This document shows positions 38,965 through 48,393 of a stretch of DNA of 64,000 nt, one piece after another (the stretch's first letter is position 1; each line of letters opens with the position of its first letter). The DNA is from Akkermansia muciniphila (GTDB lineage: Bacteria > Verrucomicrobiota > Verrucomicrobiia > Verrucomicrobiales > Akkermansiaceae): the NCBI RefSeq assembly GCF_900184965.1, contig NZ_FXYA01000173.1:1-64000 (forward strand). Reading direction: 5' to 3'. The position numbers were made by a program, and so were the translations under genes. The notes below the pieces were generated by a model. That model saw only the letters and a list, made by a program, of their open reading frames with translations. It was not told where the DNA came from and made no database searches.

Positions 38965-40665
38965 ATGAAAAACATCCTCTGGCTTTTCCTTTTCAGCATG
39001 CTCATGTCTATAGAGAGTTTTGGCGCTCTGGCTTCATCTGAAGCAGACATACAAACACTGCTTTCTTCAGGGCGGTCCTCCTTCATTGCCGGTAAAATCC
39101 GGGAAGTCCTGCGCAGCCGGCTTGATTCCGGCCCGCTTACCTCCGACAAAATACGAAAACTGATTCAATCCCCTCAAGTGGCGGCATTGTGCTGCCTGCA
39201 CCAGTTTTTCAATACTGCCGAAGGAGGGAAACCTTTCACTCAGGAGGAACTCAAGGATCAGGTCTTCAGGAAATGGCTTTCCAGCCACCCGGAAGTATTC
39301 AACATGCTCGCCCAATCTGGTCCAGCCGGCAAAAGTACTCTTTCCGTTTTTTACCAAATCTGGAATACCAGCGATCAGAATTTCAATCCCGTTGAACTCA
39401 GCATGGCATTGGGAGCCGGCCTTGTCGCAGACATCTTTTCTCCTGAAGAATGCATCGCCAAATTTAACTTCTACCGGGATTCTCATCACCACGCCAAATG
39501 CTATCCACAGGCAGAAACCTTGCAACCCTGGGAATGGGCCATCGTATTCCGGGGAAAAGAAGGTCTTGAAGATCTGGCATGGGCACAGCAATTTATCGCA
39601 GGGAAAAAAATCAGGCCGGAGAAAGCCGGAAGCAGATTTCCCGGATTCATTCCCTACCGTAAAAAGAATGACAAAGGCGTCAGCGTCCATGCCGGAAGCG
39701 CTTTTTATGACCACAAACCCATCACGCTGAAACTTTACACGGAATACGGAGGAGTATGCGGCGCCGTCTCCAAAGGCGCAGCTGGATTCCTGCGTTCCAA
39801 AGGAGTTCCCGCTTACCCGATTGGACAGCCGGGACACTGCGCCTTCGTATGGAAACACCCCAATGGCCACTGGCAAATCGGCAACAATCTCGGCGGCTGG
39901 AATTGGGCCAGCGGCGGCGCTCAGATTCCCTGGAAAGGCCCTGTTCAACTGGTGACAGCTTACGATTCATTCATTCATCATCCTCATGCGGAAGAATCGG
40001 CTTTAACGTATTATCTGTCCTTCTGCACACAAAAACAGGAACATGTGGAGTTGCTCTTGCGGGAAGCGCGTCAATTCAATCCCTTCAATTATCCTGCGTG
40101 GCAGCGTTATCTGGATATCAAGGCCAAAAACGCCAGCGACCGGAGAAAACTCGCCTTGCTCAGGGAACTGGCTCAAGCGATGCCCAATGAGCACAATCTC
40201 ATTTGGCACGCGGCGAAAAGCGTGCTGAATATCCGGGAAAACAGGGTGAATCCCTATGAACTCTATGCCTGCGCGCTCGGCCCCGACTGCACGCCCCATG
40301 CGGAAGAACTTTTTACCCGCCTGGTCTGGAACAGATTAATGGGGGATTGTCCTGAAATCAAAGGCGTCGCCGAATACAAGCCGGGCTTTACCGGAAAACA
40401 TCTGTCCTTATGGACCCAAAAGGGAAAACACGCCGTATGGACACCTAAAATGAAAAAATATTCGGTCAAAGTGATGCAAAGAGTCATTGAAGCGCTGACG
40501 GAAAGGGATAAGACGCAAAAATACTATGTGGAAACCTATCAAACCCTGTTAAGCATCTGGGGGGATAGGAAGTTAAACAGAGAGGGAAAAGAGTTTATTG
40601 AAAAAATTTCCGCCTCAACGGAAAAGAACGCGGAAATGAAACCCGGCTCCACGAAAATAAATTGA
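38965..40665 (+). CDS. Exported transglutaminase-like cysteine protein
   Basis: A 566-residue protein with a signal peptide (LWLFLFSMLMSIESFGALA). The central region shows a papain/transglutaminase-like triad order: Cys265 in YGGVCGAVSKGAAGFLRSKG, His291 in GQPGHCAFVW and Asn307/Asn308 in IGNNLGGW. The rest is helical and of unknown family. Such folds act as peptidases, amidases or cross-linkers; which applies is unknown. Its GC is clearly below its neighbours and the upstream region is AT-rich. One base separates its stop from the next start, so the three exported proteins at 38965-41600 form one transcription unit. Confidence 0.75.
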   Translation: MKNILWLFLFSMLMSIESFGALASSEADIQTLLSSGRSSFIAGKIREVLRSRLDSGPLTSDKIRKLIQSPQVAALCCLHQFFNTAEGGKPFTQEELKDQVFRKWLSSHPEVFNMLAQSGPAGKSTLSVFYQIWNTSDQNFNPVELSMALGAGLVADIFSPEECIAKFNFYRDSHHHAKCYPQAETLQPWEWAIVFRGKEGLEDLAWAQQFIAGKKIRPEKAGSRFPGFIPYRKKNDKGVSVHAGSAFYDHKPITLKLYTEYGGVCGAVSKGAAGFLRSKGVPAYPIGQPGHCAFVWKHPNGHWQIGNNLGGWNWASGGAQIPWKGPVQLVTAYDSFIHHPHAEESALTYYLSFCTQKQEHVELLLREARQFNPFNYPAWQRYLDIKAKNASDRRKLALLRELAQAMPNEHNLIWHAAKSVLNIRENRVNPYELYACALGPDCTPHAEELFTRLVWNRLMGDCPEIKGVAEYKPGFTGKHLSLWTQKGKHAVWTPKMKKYSVKVMQRVIEALTERDKTQKYYVETYQTLLSIWGDRKLNREGKEFIEKISASTEKNAEMKPGSTKIN

Positions 40666-40666
40666 T

Positions 40667-41155
40667 ATGAAGAAGAAACCATCCATACGAATATGGCCAT
40701 ATATCGCGGCAATGCTCCTTTGCTCTTTCAGCTTCCTGCCCGTTTCGGCGGATTGCAAAGTTGAGGTAGACAAGTATATTCCCTATACTACCGCCAGCGG
40801 TTCCAAACCGGCTACGTTGAGCGCGGCAGAAAAAGGATTAGGCAAAATTTCCAAAAAAGTATTGAGCGAAATTGCCCTCCAGGCCATCAAAAAAGCGAGC
40901 GGCCTCCTTACCCTGGCTGAAAATCTGAAAACGGATAAAGCTTTCCGCCACGTGCATATCGTTTATATCTATCGGTTTGTCCATCACGGAAAGGTAGAAT
41001 CAGAATGGAAAATAGGCCACATGACCAATATATCCCGGTCCGGAGTGGACTACCATCCTCCAAAAGATGTTCCTTATGTAGTAAAGGAAGGAAAAATAAA
41101 AATTAAAAATCTCTTGGAAAAACAATTAAAAGAAGACTGCAAAAACCATCAATAA
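40667..41155 (+). CDS. Small exported protein of unknown function (cluster gene 2)
   Basis: 162 residues with a signal peptide (IWPYIAAMLLCSFSFLPVSA), then a basic, Lys-rich mature part. Visible features are a compact region FRHVHIVYIYRFVHHGK with alternating aromatic residues and a His pair, and IGHMTNISRSGVDYHPP. No family recognised. The start is 1 bp after the stop of the transglutaminase-like gene, so translation is probably coupled. Lower GC than the surrounding chromosome. It could be a partner, inhibitor or substrate of gene 1. Confidence 0.65.
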   Translation: MKKKPSIRIWPYIAAMLLCSFSFLPVSADCKVEVDKYIPYTTASGSKPATLSAAEKGLGKISKKVLSEIALQAIKKASGLLTLAENLKTDKAFRHVHIVYIYRFVHHGKVESEWKIGHMTNISRSGVDYHPPKDVPYVVKEGKIKIKNLLEKQLKEDCKNHQ

Positions 41156-41168
41156 CCTGAACAGAAAC

Positions 41169-41600
41169 ATGAAATCCATATCAAACATATTCGCCATATT
41201 CTTCTCCTGCATGTTGGGGCTCATCAGCCAGATTGAGGCACAGGAAGAACATCCCCGGCAGCCGGACGCACAGCAGCAGGAAGAAGAAAAAGATACCCCT
41301 GTCATCACCAACCCTGCTGTGTTTAATGAGAAGGATTTGGACAAGCTCCTGGAAAAACAGCGGGAATATATAAAAAAACATTATCCGGATTACAAAATCG
41401 TCATAGAGGGGCAAGAGCAGGATTATTTTGACAGCCGTCACTATTCGGAGTTTGATTTACAAAACGAAGATGAGGAATGGGTCCTGACCATCCGTTTCGA
41501 TATTGAGGAAGCGTACCAGGCCTACATGAAAAAACATCAAAAGGAAATAGAACGGGAAGCGGCCCGGCTCATCAGGGAGGGCCTCATCAAGATTGAATGA
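41169..41600 (+). CDS. Small exported acidic protein of unknown function (cluster gene 3)
   Basis: 143 residues. A signal peptide (IFAIFFSCMLGLISQIEA) is followed by a Gln/Glu-rich linker (EEHPRQPDAQQQEEEKD) and a charged domain with KQREYIKKHYPDYKIV, EWVLTIRFDIEEAYQAY and a terminal amphipathic helix. No family recognised. 13 bp after cluster gene 2. The linker suggests a surface or periplasmic protein. Function unknown. Confidence 0.62.
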   Translation: MKSISNIFAIFFSCMLGLISQIEAQEEHPRQPDAQQQEEEKDTPVITNPAVFNEKDLDKLLEKQREYIKKHYPDYKIVIEGQEQDYFDSRHYSEFDLQNEDEEWVLTIRFDIEEAYQAYMKKHQKEIEREAARLIREGLIKIE

Positions 41601-41756
41601 TCGGCCTTTTCCTGTAGAAAAAGAGAGAAATATCGGCAAACCGGCATTGGAATGCGCCTGTCTTCTGCCGCATTGGCTGTATACCCTCACCTCTAAGAGA
41701 ACTCCTAACTCATCACATCAGTAAGGCGGCTATGGCTCCCACGCCAAACGCCGATT

Positions 41757-43910
41757 TCATGATGAAGCCGGAGCATCAGGGTTTGTTTCCGCCACCTCCA
41801 GGCAGACGGACTGGAAGGCCTTTTTCCAGCGGATGCGGATGCCGGCGTCCATCAGGAAATCGCCGCCCAGCACCTGTTCGTGAACGTTCGTGAGAGAGCC
41901 GTCCTCATTCATGTTGATTTCCCGCACCAGATATCTGACGGCAGGATTCAGGCCTTTCAGGCGCAGGGGCGGAGGGGAATCCGCCAGCCATTTATCCATC
42001 AACCAGGCGAAAACAACCGCCCGTTTTCCGCATACATACATCAGGGAGGCCACCCGGCTTTCATACGGGGACGATAGGCGGTACAAATCCCCAAACTGGA
42101 CTACGGGACGGATGCGCTTGTATTCCGCCAGAGCACGTTTGGCAAAGGCTATGTCCTCCTCCGTCATGTCGCACGGCTGGAGTTCAAAGCCAAGCCGTCC
42201 GGACATGGCCACGTCAAACCGGAATTTGAGCGGCGTGGAGCGGCCCGTCTGGTGGTTGGGGGAGGCTGTCACATGGGCGGCCATGGAAAGAGCCGGGAAC
42301 AGGTGGCCTATGCCCCACTGCATGAACACGCGTTCATAAGCGTCCGTATTGTCGGATGTCCAGAATTCATGATGCCTCCGCATGGTTCCATAGTCGGCGC
42401 GGCCTCCGCCGGAAGAACAGGCCTGGAATGTCACATCCGGGAATTCCGCCGCCAGCGTATCAAGAACGTGTTCATAGCCCCGCACATAGTCAATGGGCAG
42501 ATTCCCCTGGCGGCAGGCGTCCAGCCAGAGGGAGCCGGGGTCGGAAATTTTGCGGTTGCAATCCCATTTGACGTAGGAAATGCCCGGATGTTCTCCAAGC
42601 AGCTTCCGCATGGCGTCAAGAATGTACCTGCATACATGAGGATTGCTCAGATCCAGCAAATACTGGCTGCGTTCCTGTCTGTTTTCCCGGTTTGGGAGAC
42701 CGATGACCCACTCCGGATGGTTCTGATAAAGCTCCGAATGAGGGTTCACCATTTCCGGCTCCACCCAGATGCCGAAGCGTATCCCCAGTTTTTCCGCATG
42801 GCGGATAAGGCCTTCCAGCCCATGGGGCAATTTAGCGCGGTTCACCTGCCAGTCCCCCAATCCCGCGCGGGCGTCATTGCGGGGGAACCGGTTGCCGAAC
42901 CAGCCGTCATCCAGCACAAAAAGCTCTATCCCCAAGTCCGCCGCACGTTTCATCATGCCGTGCAGCACTTTTTCCGTAAAGGTAAAATACACCCCCTCCC
43001 AGGAATTCAGCAAGGTTGGCCTCTCTGTTACTCCGCCGCGCAGGCCATAGCGGCGCGCCCAGCGGTGGATGCGCCGGGAGGCCTCTCCCTTGCCGTCTTT
43101 ACTGTGCGCCAGAATGAGGGGCGGCGTTTCAAACACGCCGCCGCCGTCCAGCAGATAGGACGCGGGAGCCGTATCCAGCCCCGCCCCGGCAAAAAGGTAA
43201 TGATACGGGCTGTGCCGGAACCATATCCGGTAATTGCCGGACCATGCCAGCGCCCCCAGAATCACTTCCCCGGAATCCTCCCGCGCCGGACCGTCCAGAG
43301 AGATGATGAATCCGGGGCTTCCCTCCTGGGCGGTGCGGGCGCCGGTTCCGGATACCAGGGCAAGTTCATGCCCCCGGGCCACTTCTTCCTCACTCATCAG
43401 GGACTCGCCGCCCCAGGTGCCGCGGAAGCTGGTGACGAAATACCGTTCTGCGCGCAAACCCAGTTGTGCGGACGCAGCGCGGTGCAGGCGGATGCCTTCT
43501 TTCCCTTCGTTCCGAACAACCGCCCACTGCAAAAAGGTGTCCGATTCCCTGTGAGAGCGCACGTGGATTTCCACCCGCACAGGGTAGGAAGGGTCCTTCC
43601 CATAGAAGACGGCTTCTTCCCGGTCGTCATCCAGTTCCAGCACTTCCCAACCCCGGCATTCCAGACTCAGGGAAAGGGCCCCGTCCGCCTGGGTCACGCA
43701 AATGCAGTACTCGCCGGACGCATTGGGAAGCCCTGTTACGGAATCCGCCAGGGAGGAATACAGGAGAGGAGCATCCGCGGCGTTTTCCAGGGCATCCTCC
43801 GGCTGATGCAGCCTCGGGCCGTAATAGGCGCGGCGCACACGGCCCTGTTCATCTTTGTACAGGGTCATCTGGGAGGAATGGGTCAGCAGATGAACGGAAT
43901 CCGGAATCAT
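41757..43910 (-). CDS. GH36 alpha-galactosidase
   Basis: Cytosolic alpha-galactosidase (no signal peptide), 717 residues in the Lactobacillus/Bacteroidetes-type GH36 layout: beta-sandwich N-terminus, catalytic barrel with LNSWEGVYFTFTEK, ELFVLDDGWFG, the nucleophile Asp450 in KWDCNR, acid/base Asp520 in WTSDNTDAYERV, and the HVTASPNHQTGR region, then a C-terminal sandwich. The start at 43910 (MIPDSVHLL) follows a non-conserved upstream extension. It cleaves alpha-1,6- or alpha-1,3-linked galactose, for instance from melibiose or raffinose or from blood-group-type glycans. Monocistronic, with HU gene 129 bp upstream. Confidence 0.9.
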   Translation of the reverse strand: MIPDSVHLLTHSSQMTLYKDEQGRVRRAYYGPRLHQPEDALENAADAPLLYSSLADSVTGLPNASGEYCICVTQADGALSLSLECRGWEVLELDDDREEAVFYGKDPSYPVRVEIHVRSHRESDTFLQWAVVRNEGKEGIRLHRAASAQLGLRAERYFVTSFRGTWGGESLMSEEEVARGHELALVSGTGARTAQEGSPGFIISLDGPAREDSGEVILGALAWSGNYRIWFRHSPYHYLFAGAGLDTAPASYLLDGGGVFETPPLILAHSKDGKGEASRRIHRWARRYGLRGGVTERPTLLNSWEGVYFTFTEKVLHGMMKRAADLGIELFVLDDGWFGNRFPRNDARAGLGDWQVNRAKLPHGLEGLIRHAEKLGIRFGIWVEPEMVNPHSELYQNHPEWVIGLPNRENRQERSQYLLDLSNPHVCRYILDAMRKLLGEHPGISYVKWDCNRKISDPGSLWLDACRQGNLPIDYVRGYEHVLDTLAAEFPDVTFQACSSGGGRADYGTMRRHHEFWTSDNTDAYERVFMQWGIGHLFPALSMAAHVTASPNHQTGRSTPLKFRFDVAMSGRLGFELQPCDMTEEDIAFAKRALAEYKRIRPVVQFGDLYRLSSPYESRVASLMYVCGKRAVVFAWLMDKWLADSPPPLRLKGLNPAVRYLVREINMNEDGSLTNVHEQVLGGDFLMDAGIRIRWKKAFQSVCLEVAETNPDAPASS

Positions 43911-44039
43911 GATCGGCAAACGTGGAAGGGGCCAGTTACTTATGCAGGCAGGCAAAAACGCTCCTGCCTTATCCACATTAAGGGCCTCCGCGGACGGGGA
44001 AGTCAATGGCAAAATGACAGGAGCTGCCGAACGGCTTCC

Positions 44040-44312
44040 CTACTCCTTCCACAGAAGGGAAGAGGGGCGGAATTTCATGGTTTTCGATTCATGCACCAGC
44101 AGCCTGCCGCCGTTTTCCGGATGGCGTACGATGCGGGCGCGGCGGCGCTTGACGCGGAAAGTGCCAAAGCCCCGGAATTTCACCAGAGACCGCCTCCGGA
44201 CCGACCGCGCAATCGTATCCAACACCGCGTTCAACGCGTGTTCCGCCTGCCGGGAAGTAACATCCTTCCCCAGCTCACGCTGGAGCTCCCTGATAAATTG
44301 TGTTTTATTCAT
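44040..44312 (-). CDS. HU/IHF family DNA-binding protein
   Basis: A 90-residue nucleoid protein with the HU fold. The helical dimerisation part (MNKTQFIRELQRELGKDVTSRQAEHALNAVLD is cut for length) is followed by the beta-arm motif LVKFRGFGTFRVKRRRARIVRHPENG, where GFGTF and the Arg-rich arm bind DNA. Start at ATG 44312. The arm has more Arg and fewer Lys than E. coli HU. Divergent from the membrane protein gene at 44467. Confidence 0.88.
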   Translation of the reverse strand: MNKTQFIRELQRELGKDVTSRQAEHALNAVLDTIARSVRRRSLVKFRGFGTFRVKRRRARIVRHPENGGRLLVHESKTMKFRPSSLLWKE

Positions 44313-44466
44313 AGGCCGCCCAGCATGACCTGCCCCGTTTCTCCGGTAAAGAGGCAACGGCGTGCGCTCATTCCTGCCACCATACCCGTACAAACGCCCC
44401 CTTCCATTCCGGTCTGCGAGTTTCCTCCTTGCCCCCGCGGACCGGCCCCATTAAGGTTCCGGGGAG

Positions 44467-45936
44467 ATGCCTCCCCCAGCCGCTGATGCCCCGTGCCCGG
44501 AACAAGCGTTCAACGCAACTGCGCTGAAATGGCACACCTGCGCCTGGCTTCTGCTGCCTGTCCTGGTGTTCCTGGCCGGGTGGATGCACTGGTACGCTGC
44601 CCTCCCTCTCACGCTCCTGACGGCGGCGGGGCTGGCGCCCCGAAAACGCAAGGAACCGCAGAAAAAGAATTCCCTTCCCGCCTTCCCCCTGTTCACCCGC
44701 TCTTCATTTCTCGCCTTGGCGGCGTTTGCCGCCCTGATGATATTTTCCGGCTGGGGGGAGTGGGTCAACCAGCACCCTGACCATATCGTCAGAAATGCCT
44801 GCCTTCGTGAATTGGTCGCCAGCCCGTGGCCCGTCATCTTTCCGGACGGGAACGTGCTTATTTACAACACGGGGTTCTGGCTGGTCCCAGCCCTGGCGGG
44901 AAAACTGGCGGGGCTGGACGCCGCGCGCGTGCTTGTCGTTCTGTGGGGAACCTGGGGCCTGTTCCTTTCCTGGCTGTGGCTCTGCGTTTTCTCCGGACGC
45001 CGCTCCCTGCTGCTCGCCCTGCTGATGGCGGCATTCGGCTCTCTGCTGAATTTCCAGTGCTGGCTGGGGCTGGATCTGTTTCGTCTGCATTACTTCGGCA
45101 CGGCGGAACAAATCATGTGCAGCGCAAACGCATCCATTCCTGTTCTGCTTTTTTTCATCTTCCTGGCTTCAGGACGCATGCCCCTGTACTGGATCCCTCT
45201 TCTGTTCGCAGCCACGGCCTTTTATTCCCCCCTCGCAGCCCTTGGAGGGCTGCCCCTGGCGGCCTGCCAGTGGCGCCGCCAATGGAAAGGCGTCCTCCCT
45301 CTCCGGGATGTCCTGCTCCATCCCTCCTTTTCAGCCGCCGTTCTGCTGGGAGCGTGTTTTCTTCTTTACTATGGGGCGGTAAATGCGCCATCCTCCCACA
45401 TGGGCATGCGGCCTTTTTATACGCGTCCGGGGGATTTCCTGCTTATGGCGACCTCATCCCTGCTGTACGCCCTGTTCTGCTGGCGGGATTTCCGCAAAAA
45501 TCCCCTCTTCATCTGTACGCTGGCAACCGGCCTGATTCTGCCTTTCTTTTACGTGAACGGAGACGTCAATGACCTGCTTTGCAAAGGAAGCGTTCCGGTC
45601 ATGGCCTGCCTGCTTGCCTTTCTGGCTTCCTCCTGGACGCGGCATCCCGGTCTCCGCGTCTGGATATGGCTTTTGCTGGCGTTCGGACTGGCGCCCCGGT
45701 TCAACATTCCCTATTATTGCTGTTCTTCCAGCGCCCTCCAGGCGGTTCTGGCGCCTCCGGCTTCGGAAACAGAATCTTCTTCCTTCGCCAGCCGGGAGTG
45801 GAAACAGCTTTTCTATGCGCCCCAGGCGCGCCGCCAGGATGAATGGGGCCGCACCATGCACCACCCCGGACACCGGTGGTATCCCTACTATTCCGGTACT
45901 CCCCAGCCGTGGCTGCGCTGCATTTACCGTTTTTAA
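44467..45936 (+). CDS. Polytopic membrane protein, paralogue A
   Basis: A 489-residue protein with about 10-12 hydrophobic helices, mostly Leu/Phe/Trp/Ala. It shares blocks with the protein at 54265: an N-terminal WVNQHPDHIVRNACLREL segment just after a membrane helix, a WP-DG-IY-G-WL-PALA block, SPLAALGGLPL, and a C-terminal NDLLCKGSVPVMACLLAFL. A long N-terminal charged insert (RKRKEPQKKN) lies between the first helices. The layout recalls GT-C-type glycosyltransferases or O-antigen-type polymerases, whose first loop carries acidic residues, but no known motif is complete. Function unknown. Confidence 0.65.
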   Translation: MPPPAADAPCPEQAFNATALKWHTCAWLLLPVLVFLAGWMHWYAALPLTLLTAAGLAPRKRKEPQKKNSLPAFPLFTRSSFLALAAFAALMIFSGWGEWVNQHPDHIVRNACLRELVASPWPVIFPDGNVLIYNTGFWLVPALAGKLAGLDAARVLVVLWGTWGLFLSWLWLCVFSGRRSLLLALLMAAFGSLLNFQCWLGLDLFRLHYFGTAEQIMCSANASIPVLLFFIFLASGRMPLYWIPLLFAATAFYSPLAALGGLPLAACQWRRQWKGVLPLRDVLLHPSFSAAVLLGACFLLYYGAVNAPSSHMGMRPFYTRPGDFLLMATSSLLYALFCWRDFRKNPLFICTLATGLILPFFYVNGDVNDLLCKGSVPVMACLLAFLASSWTRHPGLRVWIWLLLAFGLAPRFNIPYYCCSSSALQAVLAPPASETESSSFASREWKQLFYAPQARRQDEWGRTMHHPGHRWYPYYSGTPQPWLRCIYRF

Positions 45937-46105
45937 CGGAACCTGCCCCGGAAAAGGATTTCGTACAACACCTTCTGCCAAAAAAGCTGGAGAAAAGCCG
46001 GACGGATTTTTTCGCCTCCTATAAAACAAAAGAACTTTTAAAGCCGTTCTTCTTTATACCGGCTGGGTCATGGACAACCGGGAATCCCTCCATATATTCC
46101 GTTTC

Positions 46106-46678
46106 CTATTTGGCCTTGCGGGAAAACTCCTTCCAGGCTTCTTCAATAATTCCGGCAAGAGGTTTCCCATACTTGTCCACTTCACTTTTGGTAAACAGGC
46201 TCTTGATCAATTCTCCGGAAACAGGGTCAATGATAAACACGGCGGGAGGGCCAAGAACCACATACGGCGCACGGGGGGAATCCGCACATCCCACGATTTT
46301 TGCGGCTTCTTCCGGAACCATTTTGAAATTAAATGTCCCCGGGGAATTTCCCGGCACCTGTTTGGTGTCCACCAGCCAAAATATAAATTTCTTCCCGGCG
46401 GCATTTTTGAAATTCGCTGTTTTGATGTATTCCCGGGTAAAAATATTGCAATGAGAGCACCATGAAGAACCGGTCAGGTAAATCACCAGCGGCAACTTTT
46501 TCTTCATAGCTCCATTGCGGAGTTTATCAAAAATGGGGCTGCCCGATTTATTGACTTCAGGTATCCTGTTTTTATTGGCAAAACCGAAGATTGGAGGACG
46601 CTGTTGAGCTACGCCGGCCTGGGGGGCGAACAGTCCTAAAACCGCTGCGGAACAACATAAAAAAAGGAAAGACCTCAT
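46106..46678 (-). CDS. Exported thioredoxin-like protein
   Basis: A 190-residue protein with a signal peptide (SFLFLCCSAAVLGLFAPQAGVA). The thioredoxin fold is shown by LPLVIYLTGSSWCSHCNIF with the WCSHC active site near residue 77, then FIFWLVDTKQV, and GPPAVFIIDPVSGELI. Likely periplasmic disulfide or thiol-redox protein, similar to secreted thioredoxin-like proteins of unknown partner. The start at ATG 46678 is chosen because longer frames run antisense through the RNA methyltransferase. Divergent from the lipoprotein gene. Confidence 0.8.
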   Translation of the reverse strand: MRSFLFLCCSAAVLGLFAPQAGVAQQRPPIFGFANKNRIPEVNKSGSPIFDKLRNGAMKKKLPLVIYLTGSSWCSHCNIFTREYIKTANFKNAAGKKFIFWLVDTKQVPGNSPGTFNFKMVPEEAAKIVGCADSPRAPYVVLGPPAVFIIDPVSGELIKSLFTKSEVDKYGKPLAGIIEEAWKEFSRKAK

Positions 46679-46822
46679 ACGTGTTCCTACTATAAATACT
46701 ATCCGGGGATAGTCAAACAGCAAGCGTTCTCCGGGTTCCAGGAAAAAAGAAATGCCCCTTACATGAACCATAGCAGGGCTATTCACTTGCCAAGTCCGAA
46801 TGAAGCTGTAAGAATCCGCGCC

Positions 46823-47146
46823 ATGAGAAAGCTCCTGATCCGCTCCTGTCTGATTGCCGGGCTGGCCTGGACCTCTTCCTGCACCTCCAACAAGGAAACG
46901 GCGCCTCAGGACCCCGCCCCAGTTCCAGCCGTTCAGCCGGAACAAACCGCCCCGGCGGACCATCCCGCTCCCTGGGCGCCCGCTCCGGCGCAACAGGACA
47001 TTCTTCCAGAGGATGAGAATGAAGAGTCCGCTCCGGGGCCGGCTGTCTTGCCGGGCGATTTCCGTCCCGGACTGCGCACCCCTCGGCTGCCGGAAACCCT
47101 GTTGTATGATCTGGACGGCAAGCTGATTACCCCTTCCGCCCCATAA
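46823..47146 (+). CDS. Small Pro-rich lipoprotein
   Basis: 107 residues. The N-terminus has a basic start, a hydrophobic core and a likely lipobox before Cys19 (LAWTSSCTSN). The mature part is rich in Pro/Ala/Glu with no recognised domain and ends with LLYDLDGKLITPSAP. Start at ATG 46823. Only 15 bp separates it from the methyltransferase start, so it is probably the leading gene of that operon. Confidence 0.6.
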   Translation: MRKLLIRSCLIAGLAWTSSCTSNKETAPQDPAPVPAVQPEQTAPADHPAPWAPAPAQQDILPEDENEESAPGPAVLPGDFRPGLRTPRLPETLLYDLDGKLITPSAP

Positions 47147-47161
47147 TCTTTTCCCACCACC

Positions 47162-48385
47162 ATGACTGCGACCATTCCCAAAGGCTTCCACCCCGAACCT
47201 TTTTCCTACCACCAGGAGCTTGAACTGGATATTGACGCCCTTTCCAATGCGGGAGACGGTATCGGCCGCGTGGACGGATGGGTGGTTTTCGTCCCCTTCG
47301 CCCTGCCGGGAGACCGTGTCAAAGCCCGCGTCTGGCGTAATGATAAAAACTATTCCTCTGCCGATCTGGTGGAAATAATTAACCCCAGCCCGGACCGCGT
47401 AGAGCCGGGATGCCGCCTGTTCGGAACCTGCGGTGGATGCCAGTACCAGCATCTCTCCTATGACCGCCAGCTTCTCTGGAAAACCCGGCAGGTAGCGGAT
47501 CTGCTCCGCCTGCAGGCAGGGCTGGAACTGCCTGTCAATCCGGCCATAGCCTCTCCCCGCCAATACCATTACCGATCCAAGATTACGCCCCACTTTGACA
47601 AGCCGAAGGAAGGAGGCAAGCCGGCCATCGGTTTTCTGAAAGCAGGCTCCAGAAGGGACGTCGTGGACGTGCCGCAATGCCCGATTGCCATGGAGTGCAT
47701 TAATGAAGCCCTGCCCTTGGCACGCAAAAGCGTTTACCAGGCCGCGGCCCGGTTCAAGCGGGGAGCCACCATCCTGCTCCGGGCCTCGGAAGGAACCGTC
47801 ATCACCAATAACAACGCTGTGGCGTGCGAACGGGTGGGCAATTTGGAGTTTCATTTTCTGGCGGGAGACTTTTTTCAGAATAATCCTTTCATTCTTCCGC
47901 TTTTTACGGATTACGTGGCTCAACAGGCGAGTATGGACGGGGAGGAATTCCTGGTGGACGCTTACTGCGGTTCCGGCCTGTTCGCCCTGAGCCTGGCGAA
48001 GAAATTTAAAAAAGTGCTGGGCGTGGAAGTCAGTGAGACTTCTGCGGACTGGGCGCGCAGCAACGCGCGCAGCAACGGAATTGAACACGCGGAATTCCTG
48101 GCGGCGGACGCCGGGGCCATTTTTGCCCGGGTGGATTTCCCCGCGGAAAAAACCGCTGTGGTGATCGACCCGCCCCGGAAAGGGTGCAGCATGGAATTCC
48201 TGACCCAGTTGTTCGCCTTCGGCCCCGGAAAGGTCGTTTACGTTTCCTGCAACCCAGCCACCCAGATACGGGACCTGGCGGAATTCGACAAAGCCGGGTA
48301 CGCCGTCACCGCCGTCCAGCCCTTTGACCTGTTCCCCCAGACCAAGCATCTGGAATGCGTGGTCACCCTGAAAAAAAATACCTGA
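47162..48385 (+). CDS. 23S rRNA/tRNA uracil-5-methyltransferase family protein
   Basis: A 407-residue RlmD/TrmA-type enzyme that makes 5-methyluridine in RNA. N-terminal TRAM domain (IDALSNAGDGIGRVDGWVVFV); the iron-sulfur Cys cluster in GCRLFGTCGGCQYQH and later PQCPI; the SAM-binding LVDAYCGSGLFAL near 262; DPPRKGC near 335; and the catalytic Cys in VVYVSCNPATQ near 357 with the ECV... H near the C-terminus. The exact target position cannot be set by reading, so no gene symbol is given. The gene downstream, miaB, starts 8 bp after its stop. Confidence 0.9.
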   Translation: MTATIPKGFHPEPFSYHQELELDIDALSNAGDGIGRVDGWVVFVPFALPGDRVKARVWRNDKNYSSADLVEIINPSPDRVEPGCRLFGTCGGCQYQHLSYDRQLLWKTRQVADLLRLQAGLELPVNPAIASPRQYHYRSKITPHFDKPKEGGKPAIGFLKAGSRRDVVDVPQCPIAMECINEALPLARKSVYQAAARFKRGATILLRASEGTVITNNNAVACERVGNLEFHFLAGDFFQNNPFILPLFTDYVAQQASMDGEEFLVDAYCGSGLFALSLAKKFKKVLGVEVSETSADWARSNARSNGIEHAEFLAADAGAIFARVDFPAEKTAVVIDPPRKGCSMEFLTQLFAFGPGKVVYVSCNPATQIRDLAEFDKAGYAVTAVQPFDLFPQTKHLECVVTLKKNT

Positions 48386-48393
48386 TTTTTTCC

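Noticed and set aside
46679-48349. Long N-terminal extension of the thioredoxin-like frame
   Set aside because: It is antisense to the lipoprotein and RNA methyltransferase genes; the signal peptide starts at 46678.
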